Assembly: GCA_030749725.1 (NCBI GenBank)
Contig: JASMJM010000079.1
Span: 1-56,486, forward strand
DNA from: Pseudomonadales bacterium
Lineage (GTDB): Bacteria; Pseudomonadota; Gammaproteobacteria; Pseudomonadales; Azotimanducaceae
Length of the DNA: 56,486 bases
Direction of reading: 5' to 3'
Part shown: piece after piece, positions 18,803-27,680 of the stretch
Numbering within the stretch: the stretch's first letter is position 1
Layout: each line of letters opens with the position of its first letter
The notes under the pieces: model-generated
What the model was told of the DNA's origin: nothing
What the model saw: only the letters and a program-made list of their open reading frames with translations
Databases searched by the model: none
Program-made: the position numbers and the translations under genes

Positions 18803-19472
18803 ATTCTGTGCGATGCAGAATGCTGCTAAATTCATCGATGAAACCTTCACACCGCTTCACTATGATTTCCACCTGGGCAGAGAAACGATTGTAGGCAATC
18901 ACAGCCGGTATGGCTGCAAACAACCCCATGGCTGTCGCAACTAACGCTTCCGATATGCCTGGAGCGACAATGGCCAGACTTGCTTGTTGTACGGTTGCCA
19001 ACCCTCTAAATGCATTCATGATGCCCCATACAGTTCCGAACAACCCTACGTATGGACTGGTTGAACCCACCGTTGCCAAAAAGGACAGATGAGTTTCCAA
19101 TCGTTCCTCCTCCAGAGACATGGCGCTGCGCATGAACCTCTGGACATTCTGCATGATCGCGTCGGGATCTGCGTCCTTCTGCTTTTTCATTCGCGTATAT
19201 TCCTTAAAGCCGGCGGCGAAAATACTTTCCATGCCGAAGTGAATTCCCTCATCGCGAGCCTGCATGTCCAGGTATATCTTTCCCCAGTCCTTACCGGACC
19301 AGATTTCATCCTCAAATTCAGTATTTGAGCGAATGGTAGCGTTCAGGTTGAATCCTCTTTGGAAGATCATGATCCAGGAAGCCATGGACGCAACGAACAA
19401 AGAGCCCATCACCAGTTGAACCACCAGGCTGGCATTTAAGATCAGATCTACAATGGACAAAGTTTCCGCCAC
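18792..19472 (-). CDS. tolQ: TolQ, ExbB-like component of the Tol motor
   Basis: 226 residues with three membrane segments: VVQLVMGSLFVASMASWIMIF near the N-terminus, TVGSTSPYVGLFGTVWGIMNAF, and EALVATAMGLFAAIPAVIAYN. The last two carry the conserved small-residue and Thr motifs of the TolQ/ExbB/MotA family. It opens the tol genes. In relatives an intact ybgC precedes it; here only a stub remains upstream. Confidence 0.96.
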   Translation of the reverse strand: MAETLSIVDLILNASLVVQLVMGSLFVASMASWIMIFQRGFNLNATIRSNTEFEDEIWSGKDWGKIYLDMQARDEGIHFGMESIFAAGFKEYTRMKKQKDADPDAIMQNVQRFMRSAMSLEEERLETHLSFLATVGSTSPYVGLFGTVWGIMNAFRGLATVQQASLAIVAPGISEALVATAMGLFAAIPAVIAYNRFSAQVEIIVKRCEGFIDEFSSILHRTEYAN

Positions 19473-19518
19473 GCATCACTCCCCTTCATTGGATTATTGG
19501 GTCAGACTTGATCTATCT

Positions 19519-19617
19519 CTAATAGCGTCTTGACCAGTAAGAGACCACGCCACCCTTGGCGGTGTCTTGGTTATAGACCCGGACATGCAGATTAAATTCC
19601 GCGTGCGGCAACTGCAT
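19519..19617 (-). pseudogene. ybgC: ybgC remnant (acyl-CoA thioesterase stub) between ruvB and tolQ
   Basis: A 32-codon frame starting ATG at 19617 reads FNLHVRVYNQDTAKGGVVSY and ends at TAG 19519. It matches the N-terminus of YbgC hot-dog thioesterases, which normally have VRVYYEDTDAGGVVYHASY. The position between ruvB and tolQ is exactly where ybgC belongs. The Asp of TDAGG is changed to Lys here and the remaining roughly 100 residues are gone: only about 46 bases follow before tolQ. The ATG overlaps no other start and sits just past the ruvB stop. This is deletion of most of the gene, not a frameshift. Confidence 0.72.
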
Positions 19618-19619
19618 CG

Positions 19620-20654
19620 CTATTGATCCGGGCTGAATAGGTCACCTGCCTGCGGTACCTGCATGCCAAAATGAAGATAGGCATTTTTTGTGGCCATCCG
19701 GCCCCGCGGCGTACGCATGACGAATCCCTGTTGAATCAGATAGGGTTCATATACTTCCTCAATGGTATCCCGCTCTTCGCCTATGGCAGCAGCGAGGTTG
19801 TCCACGCCGACCGGTCCGCCATCGAATTTTTCGATTAAGGCCAACAACAGGCGTCGGTCCATGTGATCGAATCCGTTGACATCGACGTTGAGCATATTGA
19901 GTGCTTGATCAGCCACCTCTTTATCCACCCTGCTGTCGCCCTTCACATCGGCGAAATCACGCACACGACGCAATAGACGATTGGAAATGCGCGGCGTTCC
20001 CCTTGATCTAAGGGCAATCTCGTGCGCCCCCTCGATGTCGATACTGACGTGCAGCAGTTCCGCTGAACGCTGCACGATTCTGGTTAGATCCTCAACCTGG
20101 TAGAACTCCAATCTCTGTACGATGCCAAATCGATCACGCAGCGGTGAAGTAAGTAGTCCCGTACGGGTGGTTGCCCCAACAAGTGTAAAAGGGGGCAGAT
20201 CCAGTTTAATCGATCTGGCCGCTGGACCTTCGCCAATCAGGATGTCCACCTGATAATCCTCCATTGCTGGATAGAGAATCTCCTCGACAGCAGGATTTAG
20301 CCGGTGGATCTCATCGATAAAAAAGACATCCCCTCTGTCCAGATTGGTGAGTGCAGCTACCAGATCCCCTTTTTTTTCCAGTACCGGTCCGGATGATGAT
20401 TTGATCGTTACCCCCATCTCGTGGGCAATGATGTTTGCCAGAGTAGTCTTACCCAGACCGGGTGGCCCAAATATCAGGCAGTGGTCCAATGCCTCACGCC
20501 GGCCTTTGGCCGCTTCGATGAATATGCGCATCTGTTCAGTCACCTGGGGCTGACCACCATATTCCGCGAAACTCTTGGGGCGAATGGTCCAATCCTGGGA
20601 TGCTTCCGCCGGATCTGTTTCTGGTGTGACTAGTCTGTCTGATTCGATCATCAT
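19620..20654 (-). CDS. ruvB: Holliday junction branch-migration helicase RuvB
   Basis: 344-residue AAA+ ATPase. Walker A is [12 protein letters not shown], Walker B FIDEIHRL, sensor GATTRTGLL, and the C-terminal winged helix includes [20 protein letters not shown]. With RuvA it drives branch migration during recombination repair. Length and motifs are fully typical. It is separated from ruvA by about 238 bases carrying inverted repeats, whereas in many relatives ruvA and ruvB are close together. Confidence 0.97.
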   Translation of the reverse strand: MMIESDRLVTPETDPAEASQDWTIRPKSFAEYGGQPQVTEQMRIFIEAAKGRREALDHCLIFGPPGLGKTTLANIIAHEMGVTIKSSSGPVLEKKGDLVAALTNLDRGDVFFIDEIHRLNPAVEEILYPAMEDYQVDILIGEGPAARSIKLDLPPFTLVGATTRTGLLTSPLRDRFGIVQRLEFYQVEDLTRIVQRSAELLHVSIDIEGAHEIALRSRGTPRISNRLLRRVRDFADVKGDSRVDKEVADQALNMLNVDVNGFDHMDRRLLLALIEKFDGGPVGVDNLAAAIGEERDTIEEVYEPYLIQQGFVMRTPRGRMATKNAYLHFGMQVPQAGDLFSPDQ

Positions 20655-20731
20655 TGACTCAGATGTTGATGTTCAAGGCTGCTAATCATGGCCGAAGTGC
20701 TTTTCGTTCGTTGTTCATTGTTTTCTTCTAG

Positions 20732-20897
20732 TTAGCTCCTGTCCGGAAACTAAAGTTTCCGTTCTCCTGGGATAGGTCGTGGGTGTTCTTGTCCTACTAT
20801 AGTAGTCTCAAGTGGGCATCAGTCGGTTCGATTATGTGACTTCGACCGCGAAAACAGCTGTTTCCGGTGGGCCGCATCCGGACAAGAACCAGTTAGG
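20732..20897. repeat. Inverted-repeat-bounded element between ruvA and ruvB (copy 2 of 3)
   Basis: The left end TTAGCTCCTGTCCGGA (20732-20747) and the complement of the right end (CCTAACTGGTTCTTGTCCGGA read on the minus strand, from 20897) are imperfect inverted repeats about 166 bases apart. The right end covers the ruvA stop codon (20893-20895). Inside are a near-perfect palindrome CGGAAACT-AA-AGTTTCCG (20744-20761) and CTACTATAGTAG (20794-20805). The termini resemble those after tolA and aspS. No protein frame is evident. Confidence 0.55.
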
Positions 20898-21495
20898 CAA
20901 GGTTCTGCAGAGCCTTCCGGATCAACCCTTCAACATCAAGATCTTCCTCTTTCACTAGCGCGATAGCTTTCGCTGCCTGCTGTGGTTTATATCCCAGTGT
21001 TACCAAGGCGGTCTCTGCATCCCTGATCAGATTCCTTTGGTTTAGGACAGTTTCACGATCGACGGTCCGACCATCCTCAGCACCTGCCGCCCACTCGTCC
21101 AGACGACCGGCCAACTCCATTATTACACGTTCTGCAGTTACTTTACCCACTCCGGGTAGGCGAACCAACGATGCAACATCCTTGCCCTTTACACACTTTA
21201 CAAATTCCGCAGCTTGCATGCCTGACAGGATGGTGAGAGCTAGCTTGGGTCCCACGCCGTTGACTTTAATCATCGACCTGAAGAGATCCCGCTCCTTTTT
21301 ATCGATAAACCCATAGAGAAGCTGTGCGTCCTCTCTCACCACAAAATGGACATGTAGCACAAGTCGGGCACCTACCTGGGGTAACTGATAGAAGGTGGTC
21401 AGGGGTGCTTCCACCTCATAGCCGACGCCGCCAACATCCATGACCAGCGACGGTACGCTCTTTTCGATCAGTTCTCCCGTCAATCGGCCAATCAT
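20893..21495 (-). CDS. ruvA: Holliday junction DNA-binding protein RuvA
   Basis: 200 residues. N-terminal OB fold ([28 protein letters not shown]), two helix-hairpin-helix motifs ([17 protein letters not shown] and [19 protein letters not shown]) and the C-terminal domain III that contacts RuvB ([19 protein letters not shown]). Start overlaps the ruvC stop by four bases (ATGA), which implies translational coupling. Confidence 0.97.
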   Translation of the reverse strand: MIGRLTGELIEKSVPSLVMDVGGVGYEVEAPLTTFYQLPQVGARLVLHVHFVVREDAQLLYGFIDKKERDLFRSMIKVNGVGPKLALTILSGMQAAEFVKCVKGKDVASLVRLPGVGKVTAERVIMELAGRLDEWAAGAEDGRTVDRETVLNQRNLIRDAETALVTLGYKPQQAAKAIALVKEEDLDVEGLIRKALQNLA

Positions 21496-22028
21496 GTGCC
21501 ACCCTTGCCACCAAGTCGCCCGCGTCGAAACGAATCGGCACCCGCTATCTTGATCAAGCTTTTTTGAGTGTTGATGTGGCAGATTGCAATCGCCAGTGCG
21601 TCGGCGGCGTCCTGTTGGGGAGCAGCATTGAGATTCAGCAATACACGCACCATATGTTGCATCTGCTGTTTCTTGGCGGCACCGGTTCCCACCACCGCCT
21701 GCTTAACTTTTTTTGCGGCATACTCGGTTACCGCGAGTCCGAGTTGCGTGGCAGCTACAATGGCGACACCTCGTGCTTGGCCGAGCTTCAAAGCTGAAGC
21801 GGCACTCTTTGCCATGAAAACCTGCTCGATGGCCATTTCCTGCGGACAATAGCTTTCGATAATCTGGGAGACGCCGTTGAATATTTCATCCAGTTTTTCA
21901 GGGAGAGAGGCTTGATCTGAGGTGCGAATGCACCCGCTGGTTATATACTCGTTACCTGAATCAACTGCTTTGACGATTCCGTAACCGGTGACTCGGGAAC
22001 CCGGATCGATTCCTAGAATGAGTGACAT
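21492..22028 (-). CDS. ruvC: Holliday junction resolvase RuvC
   Basis: 178 residues. RNase H-like fold with catalytic acids in [15 protein letters not shown], the Glu in [12 protein letters not shown], and the C-terminal Asp pair in [12 protein letters not shown]. It cleaves Holliday junctions with RuvAB. First of the ruvC-ruvA-ruvB set; the upstream yebC gene is 94 bases away on the same strand. Confidence 0.96.
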   Translation of the reverse strand: MSLILGIDPGSRVTGYGIVKAVDSGNEYITSGCIRTSDQASLPEKLDEIFNGVSQIIESYCPQEMAIEQVFMAKSAASALKLGQARGVAIVAATQLGLAVTEYAAKKVKQAVVGTGAAKKQQMQHMVRVLLNLNAAPQQDAADALAIAICHINTQKSLIKIAGADSFRRGRLGGKGGT

Positions 22029-22122
22029 ATCAAATCAGGTCTGGATAGTGTGCTCATGTTAACCAAACCCCATGCAATGAGCAATTCATGCAGAAGGCAG
22101 CTCGCCTTGGCCGGAAAGCTGC

Positions 22123-22863
22123 TCAGGCCTGTATCAATTCTTCCGGTAGATCAGCGTTCGTGTATACATTCTGCACATCATCCAGATCTTCCAGTCGCTC
22201 CAGTAATTTCAGAACCTGCTCGCCGGACTCCAAATCCAGGTCGATGTACGATGACGCCAGCATCGCTATCTCCGCTGACACAGGTTCAAGGCCTGCGGCC
22301 ACCAAAGCATCCTTTACCTGCATAAACTTCTCTACCGGGGTTATCACATCGAGGCAGCCGTCGTCTTGGGATTCAATATCCTCGGCACCTGCTTCAAGGG
22401 CGACTTCCATGACCTGCTCCTCGTCAGCTTCCGCGGCTATACTGATCAGTCCCTGTTTCACAAACAGATACGCAACCGAACCGTCGGTGCCAAGATTTCC
22501 GCCGCCCTTACTGAAAGCATGCCTGACCTCGGCCACTGTCCGGTTGCGGTTATCGGTCATCGTTTCGATCAGAATCGCCACGCCTGCCGGGCCATATCCC
22601 TCGTAGGTCAGGCGCTCCAGCTGCGCGCCATCCTGGCCCCCCGCGCCCCTGCTTATGGCACGGTCAATGGTATCCTTCGGCATGTCAACAGATTTGGCTT
22701 TCTCTACGACCCCGCGCAGGTTTGGATTGTCCTCTATATTGCCACCACCCTCTCTGGCGGCGACTGTGAGCTCGCGGATCACCTTGGTAAACAGCTTGCC
22801 ACGCTTTGCGTCCTGGCCCGCCTTACGGTGTTTGATGTTAGCCCACTTACTGTGTCCCGCCAT
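22123..22863 (-). CDS. yebC: YebC/PmpR family protein (TACO1 family)
   Basis: 246 residues starting AGHSKWANIKHRKAGQDAKRGK, diagnostic for the family, with GGNLGTDGSVAYLF in the middle. Members bind DNA as regulators (PmpR) and members of the family have been linked to translation of proline-rich stretches; which role applies here is not shown. The ATG at 22863 is preferred over the upstream start because AGHSKW is the conserved N-terminus and GGAG lies seven bases before it. It sits between aspS and ruvC as in Pseudomonas. Confidence 0.93.
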   Translation of the reverse strand: MAGHSKWANIKHRKAGQDAKRGKLFTKVIRELTVAAREGGGNIEDNPNLRGVVEKAKSVDMPKDTIDRAISRGAGGQDGAQLERLTYEGYGPAGVAILIETMTDNRNRTVAEVRHAFSKGGGNLGTDGSVAYLFVKQGLISIAAEADEEQVMEVALEAGAEDIESQDDGCLDVITPVEKFMQVKDALVAAGLEPVSAEIAMLASSYIDLDLESGEQVLKLLERLEDLDDVQNVYTNADLPEELIQA

Positions 22864-22925
22864 GGTTTGCTCCAACGAGTTAATTCTGTGTGCTCGTCTG
22901 TGCCGCCGTCTCTTCCTATGTCGTG

Positions 22926-22992
22926 CCTAGTGTACTGTCCCACAATTACATGGCCTTATTCGCTGGCCTATTCTGCGGGACAGTACACTAGG
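22926..22992. repeat. Perfect 16-bp inverted repeat covering the aspS stop (copy 3 of 3)
   Basis: CCTAGTGTACTGTCCC at 22926-22941 is exactly complementary to GGGACAGTACACTAGG at 22977-22992, with 35 bases between. The aspS TAG (22988-22990) lies inside the right arm. On the mRNA this would be a long, stable stem-loop immediately at the end of aspS; there is no following T run, so it is not a standard rho-independent terminator. The shape also fits a tiny non-autonomous mobile element. Confidence 0.8.
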
Positions 22993-24760
22993 TCTTGTTT
23001 CTAACTCGAATATTGAGTTCGCGAAGCTGCCACTCATCGGCCGGACTGGGAGCTCCCGTTAACAGGCAGGTCGCTGTTTGCGTCTTCGGAAATGCAATGA
23101 CCTCACGTATGGCGTCAACACCCGCCATCAGCATGATCAGCCGATCGTGTCCTATGGCAAGGCCACCGTGAGGAGGCGCACCGTATTTTAGCGCATCGAG
23201 CAGAAATCCGAATTTTGCTTCCGCTTCATTGTCCGACATCCCCAGCACGCTAAACACTGCTTTCTGCTTAGCGTATTGGTGGTTACGAATGGATCCACCA
23301 CCCAGCTCATAGCCATTTATGACGACGTCATATGCATCGGATATGGCATTGCCTGGATCAGTCAATAGTTCTTCAGCGCTGCATTTGGGTGCCGTAAACG
23401 GGTGGTGCAAAGCCTGCCAACTGTTGTCAGATTGCTCAAACATCGGCCAGTCAACGACCCAACAAGGCGCCCAAGGTTCATCGATCATGGACAGATCGTC
23501 GCCGAGTTTACTGCGCAGGGCACCCAGGGAGTCATTCACGATCTTGCGCCGGTCGGCACCGAAAAAGACCACGTCGCCGCTCTCGGCATTCAATCGAGAC
23601 AGGATGCTTTCGACCACGGTCTCCGGCAGGAACTTGAGAATCGGTGACTGCAAGCCTTCGTAACCCGTGTTGCGGTCATTTATCTTGATGTATGCCAGCC
23701 CTTTAGCGCCATACACAGAAACGAACTTCTGATAATCATCCAGGTTCTTCCTACTAAGACGATCACCAGCCGGGAGTTTCATGGCAGCCACGCGGTAATC
23801 AGGATGGTTTGCAGCCTGACTAAAAACCTTGAACTCGACTTCGGTCAGCAGATCACCTACATCCACCAATTCAAGAGGAATCCGCAGGTCCGGTTTGTCA
23901 CTGCCATATCTGCGCACCGCTTCCTCATAGGTCAGCACAGGAAAGTCAGCCAGCTCAACTTTCAGCAATTCCTCAAACAGCCCCTTCAACAGAGATTCCG
24001 TTAGCGACATGATCTCGGTCGCATCCATGAAGGAGGTCTCAATATCGATCTGCGTGAATTCAGGTTGCCGGTCTGCTCTCAAATCCTCATCTCTGAAGCA
24101 CCGGGCAATCTGATAGTAACGATCCATTCCGGACATCATGAGCAACTGCTTGAACAGTTGTGGGGACTGAGGCAAGGCAAAAAAACTACCAGGCTGTGTA
24201 CGGCTGGGCACCAGGTAATCCCGAGCTCCTTCAGGAGTTGCCTTCGTTAATATGGGTGTCTCGACATCCACAAAGCCGTTGCTGTCCAGGAAATTTCTGA
24301 CATAGTGGGTTGCCTTGGATCGCAGACGGAGATTGCTTTGCATTTCAGGTCTGCGCAAATCCATATACCGAAAACGCAAGCGGATATCGTCACCCGCCTC
24401 TGAGTATTCATCTAACTGGAAAGGTGGTATATCGGAGCGATTGAGAATCTCCAGCGTGGCGCCTAATACCTCCACTTGGCCGGTCACCATTTTGGGATTG
24501 ATCGCAGCCCCTTCCCTGGCACGAACTCGTCCTTCAATCATCAGTACGAATTCATTCCTGACTTCATCGGCGAGGGCGAAACTCTTCTCAGTGTCGGGAT
24601 CGAACACTACCTGAATAATTCCCTCCCGGTCTCTCAGATCGAGAAAGATCACCCCGCCGTGATCCCTGCGTCTGTGCACCCAACCGCAAAGAGTCACCTC
24701 CTCGCCAATGTCGGAATCTCTTAACGCTCCGCAATAGTGGCTACGCATCTTTCCATTCAT
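22988..24760 (-). CDS. aspS: Aspartyl-tRNA synthetase
   Basis: 590 residues, bacterial class II enzyme. N-terminal OB-fold anticodon domain ([30 protein letters not shown]), class II motif 2 ([25 protein letters not shown]), the bacterial GAD insertion (about 290-420) and motif 3 ([14 protein letters not shown]). Homologues begin MRSHYCG or similar, which is the fifth codon here (ATG 24748); the listed ATG at 24760 has a slightly better upstream purine stretch. The stop codon is embedded in a perfect inverted repeat. Confidence 0.97.
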   Translation of the reverse strand: MNGKMRSHYCGALRDSDIGEEVTLCGWVHRRRDHGGVIFLDLRDREGIIQVVFDPDTEKSFALADEVRNEFVLMIEGRVRAREGAAINPKMVTGQVEVLGATLEILNRSDIPPFQLDEYSEAGDDIRLRFRYMDLRRPEMQSNLRLRSKATHYVRNFLDSNGFVDVETPILTKATPEGARDYLVPSRTQPGSFFALPQSPQLFKQLLMMSGMDRYYQIARCFRDEDLRADRQPEFTQIDIETSFMDATEIMSLTESLLKGLFEELLKVELADFPVLTYEEAVRRYGSDKPDLRIPLELVDVGDLLTEVEFKVFSQAANHPDYRVAAMKLPAGDRLSRKNLDDYQKFVSVYGAKGLAYIKINDRNTGYEGLQSPILKFLPETVVESILSRLNAESGDVVFFGADRRKIVNDSLGALRSKLGDDLSMIDEPWAPCWVVDWPMFEQSDNSWQALHHPFTAPKCSAEELLTDPGNAISDAYDVVINGYELGGGSIRNHQYAKQKAVFSVLGMSDNEAEAKFGFLLDALKYGAPPHGGLAIGHDRLIMLMAGVDAIREVIAFPKTQTATCLLTGAPSPADEWQLRELNIRVRNKT

Positions 24761-24809
24761 CCGTCGTCATCCAAACACCAATTCCACCTGATCATGTCAG
24801 CAGACGTTC

Positions 24810-25163
24810 TCATTTTGCACTATCCGATGCAGCAGGTTTCGATGTGCCTTTTTTGGGCGGCTTGTCTTCACCTGCAGAGGACTTGCTGCTTGAGTTGTCT
24901 GTACCGCTTGAATTATCTGAGCTACTGGAACCAGAGGAGCTCGGCTCACTTTTGCCATCTTCAACGAGGTTTCTCTTCGAACCTGTCTTAAAATCGGTCT
25001 CATACCAGCCCTCTCCCTTCAATCGGAAGGCGGCGGCTGAAACGAGCTTTTTCAATGCTGTTTCACTGCACTCGGGACAGTCCAGCAGGGGTACATCCGT
25101 CATTTTCTGAAGTTTCTCCAGCCTGCAACCGCAAGCCCCACATTGATACTCGTATATCGGCAT
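24810..25163 (-). CDS. FmdB-family zinc-ribbon protein
   Basis: 117 residues. An N-terminal zinc ribbon with two Cys pairs (YQCGACGC and LDCPECSE) after the family start PIYEYQC. It is followed by a linker and a Ser/Lys-rich low-complexity tail (about 75-117). The family is widespread next to aspS in proteobacteria and its function is not established. It lies 49 bases upstream of aspS on the same strand, so the two may be co-transcribed. Confidence 0.9.
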   Translation of the reverse strand: MPIYEYQCGACGCRLEKLQKMTDVPLLDCPECSETALKKLVSAAAFRLKGEGWYETDFKTGSKRNLVEDGKSEPSSSGSSSSDNSSGTDNSSSKSSAGEDKPPKKGTSKPAASDSAK

Positions 25164-25613
25164 AACAATTCTCTTAAGCTAGGTCACTTCTGTTGTTTAG
25201 TCACTGGTGCTCCACTCAGCGAGCGGCGATTATACCCCATTAAATCACAGTTCAGAAAATTCGATCCTAAGGAAATCTCTCCTCAGCAACTGCGGGATGG
25301 TAGCGGCGACCTCTGCCATGCTTGGCTAAGAGTAAACACAAGCAGTACTGCAACGATAAGACTCACGCAAGACCCACTTGGCTGACGCCGAAAACAGCCT
25401 TGTCGATTTCATAACCTTGAAGTTGATTTGGATCAGAAATCAAGGCGAAAACAACCGGCCTACAAAAAAGCCTTTGGAAAGTCTTGCGGGGGTTATAGCA
25501 ATCATATATGAAGTGCAACACGATGAAGTCGTGGTTTTTACCTATTTTTCCAGTGTAATCACGTCGTGCTTCGTCCTGACCTTCGAAATTTTTCTACTGA
25601 TAAGGATCAACCC
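25164..25613. other. Divergent intergenic region between fmdB-like and HU-like genes
   Basis: 450 bases with no supportable gene. Contains CGCAAGAC near 25366 and its complement GTCTTGCG near 25480, and a short hairpin CACGA-TGAAG-TCGTG at 25519-25533 followed by five Ts, which could act as a weak attenuator ahead of the HU-like gene. A small RNA or a long leader is possible; I see nothing decisive. Confidence 0.4.
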
Positions 25614-26006
25614 ATGGCTGCTAGAAAGGCGAAAGCAAAGAAGAGACCTGCAAAAAGGAAAGCTGCACCTCCCGCAAAGAAACTGGTTGCGATTAAATCC
25701 AAATATACGAAAGCAGCCATACTCAGTGAAATAGCAAAAAACACCAGCCTTACCAAAGGTCAGGTGGGTTCCGTAATTGACGAACTGACCGACCTGGTGG
25801 AACGCCACATCAAAAAGAGAGCGGTAGGTGAATTCACGTTGCCCGGATTAATCAAAATCAAAACCGTCAAGAGACCAGCACGAAAAGCTCGCAAGGGAGT
25901 GGCCAATCCTTTCCGTCCCGGTGAATTGATGGATGTCGCAGCAAAACCTGCAAGCACAAAGGTTAGGGTGCTTCCCCTGAAGGGGCTCAAGGTGATGGTG
26001 GAATAG
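25614..26006 (+). CDS. HU-family DNA-binding protein with basic Ala/Lys-rich N-terminal tail
   Basis: 130 residues. Residues 1-28 are a Lys/Ala/Pro/Arg-rich tail (MAARKAKAKKRPAKRKAAPP), reminiscent of histone-H1-like tails. Residues about 30-130 follow the HU/IHF fold: YTKAAILSEIAKNTSLTKGQVGSVIDELTDLV, GEFTLPGLIKIKTVKRPARKAR and ANPFRPGELMDVAAKPASTKVRVLPLKGLK. The HU arm consensus (R-NP-TGE) is replaced by ANPFRPGE. Likely nucleoid protein. ATG at 25614 has AAGGA seven bases upstream. The frameshifted GGDEF frame on the other strand runs through this gene only as an artefact. Confidence 0.88.
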   Translation: MAARKAKAKKRPAKRKAAPPAKKLVAIKSKYTKAAILSEIAKNTSLTKGQVGSVIDELTDLVERHIKKRAVGEFTLPGLIKIKTVKRPARKARKGVANPFRPGELMDVAAKPASTKVRVLPLKGLKVMVE

Positions 26007-26064
26007 ATCATCAAGGCATTGATAGAAAGGCCGCGGACCATGGCAAGAGTCGGGCAGACACAGA

Positions 26065-27020
26065 TCAATCGTTAGCTTGATAGTATGTCCAACGATTTCT
26101 GCCGTTCTTTTTTGACTGGTACAGCGCAATATCTCGCTTGGGAGTGAGTTGTCGGGTTCCTCCAGTTGGGGGTCTATCTCGACAAGGCCCAGACTGATCG
26201 TCACCTGTACTTCGAGGTCCTCTAATTCGATTAGCGGAGACGCTATGTTCTTGCGTAATCTCTCAGCCACCTGTTCAGCTCCTGCTCTTTCCGTCCCCGG
26301 CAGTATTATGCCGAACTCTTCACCACCGTAGCGACCGGCTACATCCGTGTCTCGCAAATTCGCTCGCGTTCTTTTTGCGACTTCTCGCAGCACGTGATCA
26401 CCGGCCAGGTGTCCGTGGTTGTCGTTGATCTCTTTGAAGTGATCCAGGTCGAACATGACCAGAGTGCATATGCCCCCGTATCGTTTTACGCGATTGAACT
26501 CCTCGGACAATCTGGCTTCCCAGTGCACCCTATTGTAAAGCTGGGTCAATCCATCGATGCGGCTACTCCTCTCCAGTTGAGCCAGAGTCAGCTTGAGCAG
26601 AGTTTTTGAAATACCTTCATCGGTAACATCCTGGAGAATGATACAGACCGATTCCACGTCTCCCACCTGATTCTTGAATGGTATGAAGGTACAGTTCTGG
26701 TACATGTACTCCACATGGCCACCGGTAATCGGTCGATGATGGGTGAAGCGAAACAGAAATGGCCGTTGCTCCCACGAGGTGAATGCAAAGTTCTTAAGAA
26801 CGAAGACTCCATCGATCTTTTTGCTGAGCCAATCCTCGGGCAAATCTGGAAAACACTCAAACAGATTCGTTCCCATCACCGCCTTAGATTTCTTGCCGCT
26901 GTTCTTCACCATAAACTGGTTCCACAACAGGATCTCTTTGTCGCGATTCACTACAAGTATGCCGAGATCCACTCGGTCAAAAATGTAATTCAGGGCAAAG
27001 GAAGTATCTGTCAGATCCAT
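26065..27020 (-). CDS. PAS-like/GGDEF diguanylate cyclase, frameshifted near its 3' end
   Basis: N-terminal PAS-like sensor (about 1-130; IFDRVDLGILVVNRDKEILLWNQFMV), a linker helix, then a GGDEF domain with FDLDHFKEINDNHGHLAGD and the active-site motif GRYGGEEFG (GGEEF). Cytoplasmic, no membrane segment. At about 26134-26145 the frame slips: the other frame gives DIALYQSKKNGRNRW and stops at 26065, the family's standard ending. In the unshifted frame translation would run on antisense through the HU gene to 25848. The family normally has RADIALY and here an Ala is missing too, so the loss may be four bases. Third gene of a response regulator / CheC-like / GGDEF set, starting one base after the CheC-like stop. 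Confidence 0.8.
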
Positions 27021-27650
27021 CTAGAGTTTTTCCAGAATTCTATCAATCTTCGTAGTCAGCATCTCGATCGCTTTTTCGGGCATCAGCAAGAGAAGATCGC
27101 AGGTGAAAGATCGATCTTCTACTTTGTAGTTTACCTTCAGAACCAGTGCATGCTCCCAGCTCAGCTGTTCCTGATCCAGAAGTTCATAGATGGGGATCTC
27201 CTGACCGATGACACATGGGGCAGAATATCCCAGAACATCACCCAATTGCTCAGCGATGCCATTCAGGCAAGCTCCGTTCAAGAGATTGCTAATGTCGAGC
27301 AGAAGCTCCTGCTTGCCCCGATCGGTCAGATCGTCATCGAAAGCCAACAGCACCGTCAGCTCATTGAAACTGGTGTCCGTGAAGATGGTAATCGCTTCCC
27401 CGTAAATTCCTGTGTTTCCCTCCGCCCCGAAGAATCCCTGACGGACGCCCGAGATGGTATCAACCCCTATCAGGTCGTGTAGTTCCGCAGTGATATTCTC
27501 AGACAGAACAAATCTGATCGAAGGTGCTGTGAGCTCTACAAAGACACCCAACAAGCGTGCCAGCGAATCTCCGGCCCGCCCCATGCCGATGTTGACAATC
27601 TCTTCAAAGCCGTCCTTTTGACCTGGCGTGAATCCGATCAGATCTTGCAT
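27021..27650 (-). CDS. CheC-like chemotaxis phosphatase-family protein
   Basis: 209 residues with the duplicated CheC/CheX/FliY signature: EIVNIGMGRAGDSLARLL near the N-terminus and DISNLLNGACLNGIAEQL in the middle. Each copy carries the acidic residue and Asn used for CheY-P dephosphorylation (E..N in the first, D..N in the second). A plausible role is turning off the neighbouring single-domain response regulator. There are no chemotaxis receptors, CheA or flagellar genes nearby, so the system is probably not classical chemotaxis. It is directly adjacent to the GGDEF gene and 30 bases after the response-regulator gene. Confidence 0.82.
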   Translation of the reverse strand: MQDLIGFTPGQKDGFEEIVNIGMGRAGDSLARLLGVFVELTAPSIRFVLSENITAELHDLIGVDTISGVRQGFFGAEGNTGIYGEAITIFTDTSFNELTVLLAFDDDLTDRGKQELLLDISNLLNGACLNGIAEQLGDVLGYSAPCVIGQEIPIYELLDQEQLSWEHALVLKVNYKVEDRSFTCDLLLLMPEKAIEMLTTKIDRILEKL

Positions 27651-27680
27651 CTCAGTTCTCTGACTATCGCGTGGTCGATT

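Noticed and set aside
25519-25539. Possible rho-independent terminator before the HU gene
   Set aside because: The stem has only five pairs and five Ts, and it lies upstream of a gene rather than after one; at most an attenuator.
25378-25734. 118-residue plus-strand frame before and into the HU gene
   Set aside because: It overlaps HU in another frame and shows no coding pattern.
25848-26064. Extension of the GGDEF frame antisense to the HU gene
   Set aside because: It follows from the frameshift; the true C-terminus is in another frame ending at 26065, and the extra sequence is not protein-like.
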